A stretch of DNA of 64,000 bases. It comes from Cycas panzhihuaensis (lineage: Eukaryota > Cycadophyta). The notes under the pieces were generated by a model. The model made no database searches, had not been told where the DNA came from, and was given only the letters and a program-made list of their open reading frames with translations. Shown piece after piece: positions 34,456-46,126 of the stretch (positions within the stretch are counted from its first letter, which is position 1; every line of letters starts with the position of its first letter). The position numbers were made by a program, and so were the translations under genes. The stretch covers positions 217,131,741-217,195,740 of the forward strand of contig CM041465.1 in the NCBI GenBank assembly GCA_023213395.1. Direction: 5' to 3'.

Positions 34456-35240
34456 GTTAATCTCTAGCGGTAGAGACAAAAATAACCACGCCAAGAAGAA
34501 TGTAAGTAGTAGTAGTGTCGCTAATGGCCCAGTAGTAGAAACATTTTCAGCAACAACAATAGCAGCAACCACTTTGACCAAATCAAGGTGCTTATTAAGG
34601 AGGTCAAAGAGGAATGGGGGGTTTTAGAGGTGGCAATCAACGCCACTCAAATCAGTTTACGGATGAGGATAAGCTCTTTTGTGCTTATCACATGTCAGAT
34701 GTTGATTAGACATAGATCATCGACTCGAGGGTATCTCGTTATATGACTGGGAGTGAATAACTTCTTTATGACATCAAAGAATGAAAGGGTTAATCAGTAA
34801 CCTTTAGCAACAATGAATCTGTTCAGATATCAGGTATAGGCAAAATTGCCTCATTCCATTCACCTTCAAATATTTCTTCAACATTTCCTACTAGAGATGC
34901 CTACTTTATTCCTTCCATGGAAAAAAATCTACTGTATGTTAGCCAATTAGACAAGCAATAGATGAACATTTTGTTTAAAAGTGGAAAATGCATTATTAGT
35001 AACAAGTATGATCATGTGGTGGCTATTAGTCATGAAGACCATGGACTTTATAAGATAGATGCAGATAATACCACACTTAATTTTGCTTACTCTGTCACTC
35101 AATCAATGTAAAAGATGTAGCTTTGGCATCAACGTCTAGGCCACTTAAGCTTAGACAACATTAAGATGATGATGAATAAAAACATAGTGCATGGGCTTTT
35201 AAGAATTTATGGATTAAAATGTCTTTGTAAAGCTTGTATA
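34456..35240 (+). pseudogene. D protease and GAG-pre-integrase
   Basis: At 34716-34750 IIDSRVSRYMTG replaces the usual DSGAS.HMTG active-site block: Gly has become Arg (codon AGG). ISGIGKIASFHSPSNISST-like sequence and NLLYVSQLDKQ follow. At 35119-35160 LWHQRLGHLSLDNIKMMMNK and then CLCKACIMGT form the GAG-pre-integrase zinc-binding segment. Several stops interrupt the frame. Confidence 0.78.
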
Positions 35241-36240
35241 ATGGGGACACAATATTAACAACATTTTCCTAAAAGCAAAGCGTGGCATGCATCACATCTC
35301 TTGCAGCTAATTCATTCAGATTTATGTGGACTTATATCCACGACATCTTTTAGAAGGGCATTGTACTACATCTCTTTCGTAGATGATTTTTCACACAAAG
35401 TTTGGGTGTATTTTATATCTAACAAAAATTTGAAGCATTTCAGAAGTTCGAAGAATTCAAACTTAAAGTGGAGAATAAATTTGGCCACTCAATCAAGACT
35501 CTAAGGTCAGATACTGGAAGTGAATTTACTTCAAATGAATTCATCCAATTCTATAAGGATAATGACATTTAAAGACAACTCACAATTCCTCATACTCTTC
35601 AACAAAATGGAGTCTCCAAACGAATGAACATAACTTTGGCAAACAAAGTCAAAGTCATGATGCATGTAAAAGGAGCATATTAGGCAGAAGCATTCTACAC
35701 AGCTGCCTATATGGCAAATCAAAATCCTACATCAGTAATCACCAACATCACACCAGAGGAAGATTGCTCTGGCAAAAAGCCTACCGTTAGCCATTTGAGG
35801 ACTTTTGGGTGTACTGTATATATGCACATCCCTGATCAACAAAGATCCAAATTAGATAAACATAGTTTAAAATGTATTTTTGTAGGCTATGCCATTCATA
35901 ATAAGGCATACAAATTGTATGATCTTGTTGGTAAGAAAATGTATCTCTCAAGAGATAATATTTACTGAAGATGAACACAAGGAGTTGGAATCAACATCCA
36001 TCAAACCTCCTCTTGATAAGGTCAAAAAGATTGTTGAGGATTTCCTTCCTTCTCAATCTTCCATACCATGTACATCATCTGCACTGACTGTTCCTTCTAC
36101 ATGATCATAATCTATACCACTTCATCCCAAAACCTCTTCTGTTGATTAACCACTCTGACAAGAAGATATTGATATTCAAGTTACATCAGTCGAGAAGTTG
36201 CCCAAATAGTATACTCAAACTGTTCAGGACAACTAAATTA
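35241..36240 (+). pseudogene. D integrase
   Basis: Core motifs in order: LQLIHSDLCG (first Asp, about 35301), YYISFVDDFSHKVWVYFISN, LRSDTGSEFTSNEF (second Asp, about 35505) and TLQQNGVSKRMNITLANKVK (Glu region; Glu replaced by Lys in the ERMN block). AEAFYTAAYMANQNPTSV and then TFGCTVYMHIPDQQRSKLDK with FVGYAIHNKAYKLYDL close the domain. Frames change at least twice. The linker to RT (to 36240) is Ser/Thr/Pro-rich. Confidence 0.83.
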
Positions 36241-37320
36241 TTGAAGGAAAATGTCTATCAAAATATCGACGACAAACCAATTATGCACTTATGACTGAAG
36301 TGTTATGTGTTAATGAGCCTTCCACTTTTGATGAGACATATGAAAATAAAAATTGGAAGGCTGCCATAGATGAAGAAATCCATTCTATTGAGAAAAATGG
36401 AATTTGGAATTTGCTAGAATTATTTAAGCACAAATAGATAATTGATTGCAAGTGGATTTACAAAACTAAATTTTACTCTTATAGGACACTTAAGTGCCAA
36501 AAGACATGACTTATTACAAATGGCTTTAAATAAAAAGAAGGCATTGATTATGATGAGACCTTTGTACCTATTGCAAATATGAACACTATTTGACTCATTT
36601 TGGTCTTAATTGTTCAATGGAAATGGTCAGTTTACCAAATAGATGTGAAGAGAACTTTCTTCCATGGTGATTTTTAAGAGGAGGTATATTTGGAACAACC
36701 TCTTGGTTACAAAGTACAAGGCAATGAGTACATGGTTTATTGCCTTAAAAAGGATCTGTATGGCTTGAAACAAGCCCCTGGAGCATGGTACTCTAAAATC
36801 GATGATTATTTTTTGAGACATGGATATCGCCGATCCATATTAGATCCTAAGTTATACATTAAAGTTGGGAAGGACTATGCAATTTTTATTGTCTTATACA
36901 TTGATAACCTAATGATCACTAGTAATGACACTAAGATGATTTAGATTCTTTAAGGTGACTTAAAGAGAAGTTTTGAGATAATAGATCTTGGACTTCTCCA
37001 TTATTTTTTGGGCTTTGAGGTATGGCAATAACCATGCGATATCTTCATTTCCCAAGCAAAATTTTTTTGGGATATTTTGTAGTGGTTCAGGATGCAAGAC
37101 TGTAAACCAATTTCTATGCCTATGGAGAATGGAACAAAGCTAACTCTCAATGAGGAAGTTGAACCTACATATCCCACTCTTTTCCGGCAACTAGTTGGCA
37201 GCCTAATTTACCTCACTAACACTATATCAAACATTTCATTTGCTATTGGGATTTGCTCTAGATACATGTCTCACCCTAATCAGAAACATTAGAATACAAC
37301 TAAACACATACTGAAATACA
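36241..37320 (+). pseudogene. D reverse transcriptase
   Basis: NWKAAIDEEIHSIEKNGIWN and IDCKWIYKTKFYSYRTLKCQ begin the domain. DVKRTFFHGDF*EEVYLEQP continues it. The 84-codon frame 36690-36944 reads LGYKVQGNEYMVYCLKKDLY, GLKQAPGAWYSKIDDYFLRH and the polymerase box LYIDNLMITSND. The usual YVDD is YIDN, so one catalytic Asp is lost. The end reads MQDCKPISMPMENGTKLTLN and LVGSLIYLTNTISNISFAIG (37092-37290). Confidence 0.88.
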
Positions 37321-37844
37321 TCAAAGGCATATTGCAGCATGGCCTTTAGTATGTATACAATGAGAACTTCATCTTGGAAGGGTTCTCAGATTCTGATTGG
37401 GTAAGATGCCAAGATAGTTGCAGATCAACTTCAGCTTATTACTTTACCCTTGGTTCTGGAGTCATTTCGTAGAGTTGCAAGAAGCAACCCAATGTTACCT
37501 TGTCATGCGCGGAAGCAGAGAACAAAGCCATAATCAACGTAGCTTATGAAGCTATCTGGCTTCAATGGATTTTTAGAGAGCTTGGACTTGAGTAGAATCA
37601 CTCCACCGGGTTGTATTACGACAATTAAAGCGTGCTCAAGTTGACCAAGAACCCTGTTTTTCATGCACAGACTAAACACATAGAGGTTCATCACCATTTC
37701 ATCAGAGAGCATGTGCAGAATGGTGACATCAACCTCTATTACAGACCTACAAAGTAGTAGATAACATATATCTTTAATAAGCCTCTTGGTAGAAAAAAGT
37801 TTATAAAATTCAGAGAAGGTCTAGGGATCCAACTTTACATTGTA
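37321..37844 (+). pseudogene. D RNase H
   Basis: LEGFSDSDWVRCQDSCRSTS (first Asp, about 37380-37440), SCKKQPNVTLSCAEAENKAI (Glu) and a YYDN*SVLKLTKNPVFHAQT stretch in which TAA replaces an expected CAA. TKHIEVHHHFIREHVQNGDI and IFNKPLGRKKFIKFREGLGI end the protein near 37835. It lies directly before the polypurine tract and 3' LTR. Confidence 0.87.
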
Positions 37845-37859
37845 AATAATAAGAGGGGT
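37845..37859 (+). other. D polypurine tract
   Basis: AATAATAAGAGGGGT directly before the 3' LTR. Confidence 0.8.
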
Positions 37860-38406
37860 TGTTAAACCTTATGTTTACATGTTAAGTATATGTACTTGAT
37901 TTTTCATGTATATTTGTACTTTATAGGGTGACTTATCACTTAACTGATAAAGTACACACCCACATTTTTTCCTAGTGACATAACATTGTGACTTAAGGGT
38001 CAAAATAACCTTTATACATTTTTGCTCATTTGAAAGCTGGAAAGGACACATGTCATACATGCAAAGAATATAGCTTGGATGTTTGACACTTGTCAAACAT
38101 CTAGCACCTTAGGTCTCTTCTGTAATTCTATATATTGAGACTACTTCTCATGTATCTCATATAGAGTGTGAGTGGTATTGTTATGCTGCCAGTTTGCTAA
38201 TCAAACTGCTATTCATTTAGATATTGGACCAATTCCATCTCCTCCATATTTTGGTATCATATTTCTCATGCTCTTTTATGTTTTGGTCTATTGTTTTACT
38301 TATTTTGAGTAGCTTTCATTATTCATGTTGATCTTTTTCATTCTAGAACTAGATTGAAACATCTTTCTAGATCTTAGTTAATGTATGCTAAATGCCATTT
38401 CTAACA
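37860..38406 (+). repeat. D 3' LTR
   Basis: Starts TGTTAAACCTTATG; ends TTTCTAACA. Same length as the 5' copy. Confidence 0.93.
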
Positions 38407-38411
38407 AGTTT

Positions 38412-39894
38412 TTTAATGGATATGACCTATTTTTATTATATCTATCTTCTAAATGTTGTGTTGCTACTATCTATAAATGATGGGTCAGTGAAAAGACTAT
38501 GTTGTGAAGAAGATTATGCACTAATTTGGCAAGTTCTATTGGTAGTTTGACTGTTGGGTAGATTTGAAGCCCGTTGGAAGTATGAATGTATGTTGGTTAG
38601 CTCATTGGGTGCCTCCCAAGGGTCTAAATCTATTTTTTATAGAGGAGAAGGCATTTGTGGAATCATTCTGCATATATTTGAAGAAAGTAAAAGTAAAATC
38701 CGTGTTTTGTAGCTCATAAAAGCCAGATCAAGGTCATGCGATCGTGCATAAGCGAAAAACATGAATGGAAAAATTTTCATTGATAAAATTTATTTTTTAT
38801 GCTTTTATAAAGTTGATGAGTGATTAAATTATTTTATATAATGTTGTGAAGTTTGCTAGCCCCTTGGGATGGTCGTATGGATGATTTGAAGCAATTGCAA
38901 GTCAATAATAAAAAGGCCTTTTTTATTTTTTTGATCTTTTTTGCTTAGAAGGGTACTTGAGCTCACAAAAATGTTGATATCTCCCTCATACATTATCAAC
39001 ATTGAGTTCTATTAGATGCATTGGAATCTACATTAAGAGCCCATTTTGATGATTAGTCATACGATACATTTAGAGTTTGATTTAATGAATATGTTAATAA
39101 TTGAAGTTAAGTAAAATTCAACATATTTTACAGGTTCATTTTAGAAAAATGAAGACATATTTCATTATTTCTTGATCACTTAAGGGTTCTTGGATGCACA
39201 ATTAATCACTATGATTTCATTTTGATATGAAAAGAATAAAATAGCTTATTTCAGCTTATGAAAACCCAATTATTGTTAGAAATGAGAGAAATTCGATAAA
39301 TATTTGTTCTTTCAAGATGGAAGCCATATTTTATGTTTATGTCAATTGCTAGTTGTTGTAATTCGTATGGTGGCTATATATAGAGATATGTGTAAACCTA
39401 TGCATGTTGTTGAGAGTAGGTATAAAGAGACCAATTTTTGGAGGCTTCAATACACTGTTATAGAAGTGTTTTTAAAAGCAAGGGTGATCATGAGATTAAA
39501 GGGATCACTTAGTGGAGGCTTCAGGAGAATTTTGAAGATGTTGTTATGTTTTTCCACTCAACTCATTTGTCTATCTAGGTAGTTAGACTTGTTTTTGAAA
39601 TGGTTGATAGATGATGGCAGAATAGTGTGCCTAAAAACGTTTCTTATAAAACTGGTGGTTGCAGTGGCTAGTCATTCATGTAGTCCAGTAAATGGAGCTT
39701 TCTTTATATGAACGTAAGCTAAAATTTGGTTGATTGATCACCTCAAATATATCACTTGTACAAGTTGGAGACGTTCTCCATATGATTTAGCATATTTGAA
39801 ATAAGATGAGGTAATTGTGGTGTTTGCTTTAGTAAAAATTTTAAGACAAAGGGTGTAGTGTGTTTTGATGTGACATTAAACATTATGGCAGAGA
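38412..39894 (+). other. A2 internal region, right part
   Basis: No coding sequence. From about 38850 on it has a recognisable counterpart in the second half of the A1 interior. It includes the conserved block at about 39541-39715 and the upstream block at about 38925-39050. The first 400 bp do not clearly match A1. Confidence 0.75.
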
Positions 39895-39909
39895 AGTTAG
39901 ATGTAATGT
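39895..39909 (+). repeat. A2 3' LTR, first 15 bp
   Basis: AGTTAGATGTAATGT, start of the LTR. E inserted here, duplicating AATGT (39905-39909). Confidence 0.8.
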
Positions 39910-40206
39910 TGTTAGAAACAAGAATAAAATAGATAAAACAAATTGTTTATGTATACAACAAGCACATAAGATAGCCAGCACACAGTACAACATATTTACA
40001 TGAAAAACCTTTCGGTAAAAATCCACCACCAAAAGATTAATAGATTACAATGATCTAGAATGATGATACATACAATGGACTTTAGAGCTTTTTATATAGA
40101 TTTTCAAAATGTACATCTGTTAATAATACATCAGCCTATATTAGCCAATATCCACATTATTAGTACTGCACATTTAACATTAGTTGGGTAAACTACCATG
40201 CTAACA
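39910..40206 (-). repeat. E 3' LTR
   Basis: Plus-strand ends are TGTTAGAAACAAG and CATGCTAACA. A polypurine complement TCCTCTTTAATG follows at 40207. Confidence 0.93.
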
Positions 40207-40259
40207 TCCTCTTTAATGTAAATGTAAGGTTATGAAGTCTTCACAAAGGCCAGACTATC

Positions 40260-40832
40260 TTTTATCTTTGTTGATACATTCCTCCTTAATGATAACTTCA
40301 TTAAGTCCTAGAATGGCATGAATCTTTATGAAGTGATCTTCAGTAAGAGCTTTAGTGAATGCCGTTACAAGTTGTTCTTCACTTGGATAAAATTCTATCT
40401 ACAACTTCTCTGACCTGATGTATTCACAAATATAATGGTACTGGATTTCTATATGCTTTGTATATGCATGAAATTCTAGATTCTTCAAAAGTTGAATAAC
40501 ACTCTGGTTATCAATATGTATAATAGGTGTACCAGAAGCTATCCCAAGATTTTCCAAAAGTCCTTGCAACCATACTACTTCCCTCACACCTACACTGAGT
40601 CCTTGGAAGATAATACAACAATTGTTTACTTTTTGGACTGCCATGATACAAATCCATTGCCAATACCAAAAATGTATTTAGTAGTTGATTTTTTATCTTC
40701 AGCATCTCCACCCCAATTTACAGCAATATACCCATGCAAATTTGTCTCTCTACCTCTAAGTTATTCAAGACCAAGATTGAGTATTCATTTAATATACTTT
40801 AGAATCCTTTCCACATCCACCCCATGTGGTTC
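40260..40832 (-). pseudogene. E RNase H
   Basis: The frame 40644-40399 reads REVVWLQGLLENLGIASGTP, IIHIDNQSVIQLLKNLEFHA and TKHIEIQYHYICEYIRSEKL. After a TAG in place of an expected CAG it continues as IEFYPSEEQLVTAFTKAL and HAILGLNEVI, ending near 40263. It corresponds residue for residue to the C copy at 20613-20224. Confidence 0.87.
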
Positions 40833-41680
40833 TTATGGATTTTGCATGTATTGAGATACCAATCCAACATCATAAGTAATATTAGGCCTAGTATGAGTTA
40901 AGTAAATCAAACTCCCTACCAATAGTTGATATAAGGTCCCATCTACAACAAGTTTATTTATATCTTTTAGGAGCTTTGTGCCTTTTGCACACAGTGTCTT
41001 CGCTGGTTTGCAATCCTTCATTTTAAACCTCTCAAGCAAGTTCTCTACATGCCTTGACTATGACATTATGATTTGCTTATCCATTTGCTTGATCTCGATG
41101 CCTAATAAGTAATAAAGTGGCTCGAGATCTAGCATATTGAAAGTGTGTCTTAAGTAGGACATTGTAATTGCAATAGTCCTATTATAGTTGCTTGCAACAA
41201 GGTCATCCACATACAACACAATAGAAACTATTATAGATCCATTCCTTCGAATATATAGGCTCAACTCCAATTTTGTTGTCACAAAACCATTTTTCTTTAA
41301 TTTGGCATCTATCTTGGCATATCAAGCACGTGGTGTTTGTTTTAGGCTATAGAGTGATTTCTTTAAGCGACACACTAAATGCTCTTGTTCTTCCTTAATG
41401 AAACTAAGAGGTTGAGCCATATATATCTCATCTTTGAAGATTTCATTAAGGAAAGTTGAATTCACGTCCATTTGGTGTAACTCCCAACCTATGTAGCTAT
41501 TAAAGCAAGGATCAATCAGACCATTGTCATCTTGGAGACTAGTGCAAATATTTCCTCACAATTGATTCCTTCTTTCTATTTAAACTTTTGCATAACAAGT
41601 CTAGCCTTATGTTTATCTACCTCTCTATTGGAGAAAAATTTCATCTTATAGACCCTACTTGTAACTGACCAAGTTCTTAG
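40833..41680 (-). pseudogene. E reverse transcriptase
   Basis: The 74-codon frame 41282-41058 holds the polymerase box LYVDDLVASNYNRTIAITMS with both Asp intact, preceded by LELSLYIRRNGSIIVS. The 68-codon frame 41039-40833 continues with RFKMKDCKPAKTLCAKGTKL and LVGSLIYLTHTRPNITYDVG. Upstream, around 41460-41340, further fragments read FKDEIYMAQPLSFIKEEQEH. The parts lie in different frames and need at least two shifts. Confidence 0.85.
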
Positions 41681-42995
41681 ATGAAGGTAAGGGAAACAAA
41701 TCTCATGTGTCATTCTTCATGATCGAACTATACTCCTCCTCCATTGTAGCTCTCCATCGTGGATCTCCTTTCATTTCTTTATACGAAATAAGATCACTAG
41801 AGTCGTTGGTATTCACCACTAAAGTCTGATTAGCATGTTGACTTCTTCTTCATCGTTTATATGTAAGATCTTCCATCATTACATCAGATTCCTTAATTAT
41901 CCTCCTAGTCCATAATGGAACACATGGTATTGTATGTGCCTCTTCTTATGATGGCTCCTCATTATTCTATCATTTGGTCCAACTTCTATTTCTGTTACAA
42001 CGCTTGGCTTGTTGTCCTATACACCTATTGAAACATAACTTGGAAATAGAAGATAAATGATATCCTCAGATAACTTCTTAGCATAATACATCATCGAATC
42101 ATTGAACTTAACATCCCAACTTATCAAAAGTTTCCTTCCTTGTGGATCCCAAAGTCTATAAACTTTATACTCTTCTAAGCACCCCATAAAGGTATATTTC
42201 AAATTATTATAATCTAACTTCTTTCAATGTGTGTCCGGGATGTGTGCATATACAATGCACCCAAATACTCTAAAATAATTAATGTTTTTGACTTGTTCAA
42301 CTTTCCTTGGGGGTAATGACATAAGCCACTTTTATCAGTATACTATTAAGAATATAAATAATTGTCACAACTACTTCTGCCTAAAATATTGGCAGTTGGT
42401 TCTTCGCATTCACTATGCACCTCACCATCTCTATTATGGTACGGTTCTTTCTTTTTATAACACCATTTTGTTGTGGGGTATACGGGATGGTTAGTTCTCA
42501 TTTTATACTATGATTGAGGTATAATTCATTAAAAGCATTATTATCATACTCCTTTCCATTGCCACTTCTTAAATTTTTTATTTTCTTATCATTCTCATTC
42601 TTGATTAGAACTTTCTATTTGCGAAAGCAATCAAACAATTCAAACTTGTTTTTTAGGAAGAAGATCTAGGCTTTCTTGATATAATCATTTACAAACATAA
42701 GAGTTAAATGGGCATTAGATATAGAAGGATTTGATAGTAGTCCTATCAAATTGGTATGCACGGGTTCCAACTTCTCCTTAGCTCTCTAGGCATAATCCCT
42801 GGTAAAAGGATAATGATGGTGCTTCCTATACATACATCCTTCACAAATGCCTTCTGAACATGGAACTTGTGGTAGACCTACCACCATCTTCAACCTATTC
42901 ATAAGGCTAATACTCTTGTAGTTAAGATGTCCAAGGCACTCATGCCACAACTTACTCAAATCATCAACACTAACAACAAAATCGTAGGATTCATT
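41681..42995 (-). pseudogene. E integrase and linker
   Basis: The frame 42202-42017 reads YTFMGCLEEYKVYRLWDPQG and RKLLISWDVKFNDSMMYYAK, the segment after the core. Core pieces in broken frames extend to about 42950, including the complement of the PQQNGV block near 42470 and of DNGKEYDN-like sequence near 42550. GLPQVPCSEG-like and KLWHECLGHLNYKSI-like sequence at about 42860-42960 marks the GAG-pre-integrase end. Confidence 0.72.
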
Positions 42996-43400
42996 TTAGG
43001 TTCTAAATTTCTCAAACACCCAAAGGTTATCTTGAAAATTTCCACTAGAAATGATATAGAAGTTCTTTTTAGGATCTTTAACTATGCATCTATTTTTATA
43101 AAGCTCAATTTTCATACCTTGTTTGTAGATTTTATGGGTAAAAAGAAGGTTGATCTTCATCTTGGGCACATAATAAATCCCATTGAATTTATGGCCTACA
43201 AGTAAAATAGAGCCAACACCTTCCACAGGAAATATGCTAGCATCTCCAAGAAAGACATTAGCATCACTCAAACTAGCATCCAAGGCATTAAAGCTTTGCT
43301 TCTGATAAGTAATGTGCTTCTGCGCTCTAGAGTAAAAAATCTAATAGTCTTTTTGATTTGACTCAGCTGACAATGTTGACACCCTAATGCAATGCATTGT
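42996..43400 (-). pseudogene. E protease end and GAG-pre-integrase start
   Basis: The 95-codon frame reads MDASLSDANVFLGDASIFPV, GVGSILLVGHKFNGIYYVPK and MKINLLFTHKIYKQGMKIEL, then NFYIISSGNFQDNLWVFE. It matches the C frame at 23286-23026. The protease active-site block upstream (about 43370-43350) reads FDSADNV, a degraded DSGA. Confidence 0.78.
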
Positions 43401-44215
43401 TACACTCTTCCCCTTGTCATCTTAGCAAGCCTCACACTTGTTCCACTTCTTGAACCAACAATTCTTTTCTTTGTGACCCTATTTCTTATAGTACTTACAT
43501 TTAACAATAAACTACTTATTCTCCTGAGATGTCTCTCCTATTTTTTATGTGGACTTATCCATTTGGACAACATCTTTGCTATGTATCTTCATGACCAAGG
43601 CTTGATTTGATTTTGAATTAGCAAGTATTTCATGATACTTCAACTTGGCATCCTTAGTTAAGATCAGGTTCTTAAGAGACTTAAACAATTCACCTTTCAT
43701 AACTTTGTCTCCTGTATAGATAGTTTGGAAGGTTCCAAATGTAGATGGTAATTTTGACATAATGATTGTAAAAAATAGTGCATCATCTATTGAGTTTGGC
43801 TTCAATTCTTCGAATCTGTTCTTTAAATCAATGCTTTTATTTAGGTATGCACTTATGTTGCTCTCATCCTCTACTGTCGAATTCAACAACTCCATTATCT
43901 GGGCAACACAACAACTTATCTTCTTTTTTCTTAAATGTTTTACATAGCTTCATCCAGATCTCATGAGGTGTTTCTAAGTTGTGGACTAAAGCTCACCGGT
44001 CTAGAGCCAAAGACAACTTGAGTAATTCCATAGCTATGAACTGTTTCTCCTTTGCATGAATACGTTCTTTCTCATCCAAAGGAACAACCAACAATGTAGA
44101 TTTGATAATGCCCTAAAGTTGGTTTGCCATTAGAACCAATTCCTTGTTTGCTTTCCATTTACTGAAGTTGTTCCTATTAAGAATGAAATGGGGAACCAAC
44201 TTGTCCATGGAGAAA
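43401..44215 (-). pseudogene. E gag
   Basis: Starts about 44213 with MDKLVPHFILNRNNFSKWKA and NKELVLMANQL, stopped by TAG where CAG is usual. EKERIHAKEKQFIAMELLKL continues. The 116-codon frame 43895-43545 holds MELLNSTVEDESNISAYLNK, RFEELKPNSIDDALFFTIIM and LPSTFGTFQTIYTGDKVMKG. The zinc knuckle (about 43498-43455) reads CKYYKK*GHKEKNC: the second Cys is Tyr and a stop interrupts it. Confidence 0.82.
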
Positions 44216-45488
44216 AATGAGCAAACATTGGGTCTCTATACCAACCTTACAGAGGCAATCTTCATTCAAATAGATCTCAACATAGTATTTAGTTACACAC
44301 AGGCAGTCTGTTCCAAAACACAAAATTTAATGGCTTATTAAGGCAGTGAAAAGCTCACTCACGTACCTTCAGATGACTCAACAAAAAAAGGCCAACACTA
44401 AACACTAAACAACTTTGAATTTAATATGCAAAACATTGTTATATTTAGATGAATCTCTCAAGACTTAACATGCCAACACTATAATAAGAAAATATCTGAT
44501 GCAACGGTCAATCATGTAGCTAGAGGGAACCAACCATTACGTGCTAAAATCATCACACTCATATGTCTCAAATGAAGAGAATAAAATTGAAATGCCACAC
44601 ACATATGCGCCTCATTCATACTCATTCATGCCTCATACATCAATATACCTTTGAAGGTGGTCATGCATGATGTCCGAGGTAAAGTGTGACTCTCAACTTG
44701 CGTGTGGGAAATGTGGCTGAGGTGATTCAATCTACGTGTGGTGATACGTCCATGGTGTATGTGATTATCACAATTGAAGGCTGGAAACTTCACTACTGCA
44801 AGCGACACTCTGTTAACGACTAACCTACATAACATTGTCTTGACCTCAATTGATATCTAGACAGGTAATTGCATCAATGCAATTTCAACAACTGTTGAAT
44901 CAACAGAAAACATACCCAATCTATGTGTTAATCGTGAGAGATAACTGCCACTAATCCCACATCTACAACTTTGTCCTTGACTAGTAAGTATTTTGCATGT
45001 GTGTTTGGTAAATATTTGATGTCTCCGTCTTCATTTCCGCATCTCCCAGCTCAACCGATGACTTGACCTCTCACGTCTATGATGACTTCAATCTTTATCT
45101 AGCGCCTTTAATTTTATGATCAAATGGCTCCTTCATGTACGACTGTTGGCTCAATAGGAGGGTGACATAATCTCAACCAGAAAACATGATCTACACCCAC
45201 ATTTAGTGATCCGAACTCAGCTGGCTACATAATTATTAATGTTTGGCAATTGACGTCTGGTAGCATAATATTTAGCTTGCAATTAAATTTCAATAGAAGA
45301 ATAACCTGCATGCATGTAACCTTTTGTCACCTCTCTCCTTGTTCAATAAACAACTATTACTATGTTATGACCACTCTTATTATTATTGGAGAATATCGGT
45401 CTTCATTGAAGGGTTATGCTAGCATTACCTGACAATTCATGACCTTATCACTCTACCAAATATAAGATTTCGCTGCATACAACTGTCT
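44216..45488 (-). other. E 5' leader
   Basis: About 1.27 kb without a coding frame. Confidence 0.65.
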
Positions 45489-45500
45489 GCTTTGATACCA
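45489..45500 (-). other. E primer-binding site
   Basis: Plus strand GCTTTGATACCA, complement of TGGTATCAAAGC, directly next to the 5' LTR. Confidence 0.9.
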
Positions 45501-45795
45501 TGCTAGAAACAAGAATAAAATAGATAAAATACATTGTTTATGTACATAACAAGCACATAAAATAGCAAGCACATAATATGACATTTACGTGGAAAACCTT
45601 TCAGTAAAAATATACCACCAACAGATCAATAAATTATATTGATATAGAATAATGATACATACAATGGACTCTGAATCTCTTTATGTAGATCCTCAATGTA
45701 TACATCTGTTAATAATATGTTGACCTATATTGGCCAATATCCATATTATTCACACCACACATTTAATATTAGTCGGGCAAACTACCACGCTAACA
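45501..45795 (-). repeat. E 5' LTR
   Basis: Plus-strand ends are TGCTAGAAACAAG and CACGCTAACA. It pairs with 39910-40206. Confidence 0.93.
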
Positions 45796-45800
45796 AATGT

Positions 45801-46121
45801 TTAATATTATATTATGTCATTAAGGTGTGTGCATGTGCATACATTAATGTATCATCCTAGTGGTGAACATAAGGCTTCTTATATTTAATTGAACAATCAT
45901 GAGGTGACTATGTACTGTAAGTATGCATTCATTCTTAATACAATAATTGGACATGATTATTTCCCATCAATTTTATTATTTTATATATTTATACATACTT
46001 CATTATCTGATTCATTTATTGTTTACATCTTTAATTATCTTATGCTATTTTCACATAATATTATAATGCTAAATTCTACCTGGTATCAAATTCTTCTTTA
46101 CTTGTTATATTTTTTTCTACA
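45801..46121 (+). repeat. A2 3' LTR, remainder
   Basis: Continues the LTR after E and ends TTTTTCTACA. An internal TGGTATCAAA lies at 46081. The hydrophobic frame runs from 45910 to 46188. Confidence 0.85.
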
Positions 46122-46126
46122 AAAAA

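Larger units (their letters stand above)
25562..38406 (+). mobile_element. D: Ty1/copia retrotransposon with long leader, containing F
   Basis: LTRs of 547 bp (25562-26108 and 37860-38406) are flanked by AGTTT (25557-25561 and 38407-38411). A perfect TGGTATCAGAGC primer-binding site lies at 26111-26122 and a polypurine tract at 37845-37859. Gag, protease, integrase, RT and RNase H follow one another from 33659 to about 37835. Without F, D is about 7.5 kb, long for copia, chiefly because some 2.2 kb separate the primer-binding site from gag. F inserted in this leader. The coding region has many stops. Confidence 0.93.
39910..45795 (-). mobile_element. E: Ty1/copia retrotransposon in the A2 3' LTR
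   Basis: LTRs of 297 and 295 bp (39910-40206 and 45501-45795) are flanked by a perfect AATGT duplication (39905-39909 and 45796-45800). On the minus strand the primer-binding site (complement of GCTTTGATACCA, 45489-45500), gag, protease, integrase, RT and RNase H follow in order. Total 5.89 kb. The family is close to C: LTR words, RNase H end and protease/GAG-pre-integrase frames match. Many stops and shifts. Confidence 0.94.
24943..46121 (+). mobile_element. A2: non-autonomous LTR element split by D and E
   Basis: Same family as A1. The 5' LTR is 24943-25328; the 3' LTR begins at about 39895, is cut by E and continues to 46121. The target duplication is AAAAA (24938-24942 and 46122-46126). 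Subtracting D and E leaves about 2.44 kb, close to the 2.94 kb of A1, with no coding sequence. D is inserted 233 bp inside the 5' LTR end; E sits 15 bp into the 3' LTR. The LTR of A2 is about 50 bp longer at its end than that of A1, because it contains a first PBS-like motif (see findings). Confidence 0.88.
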
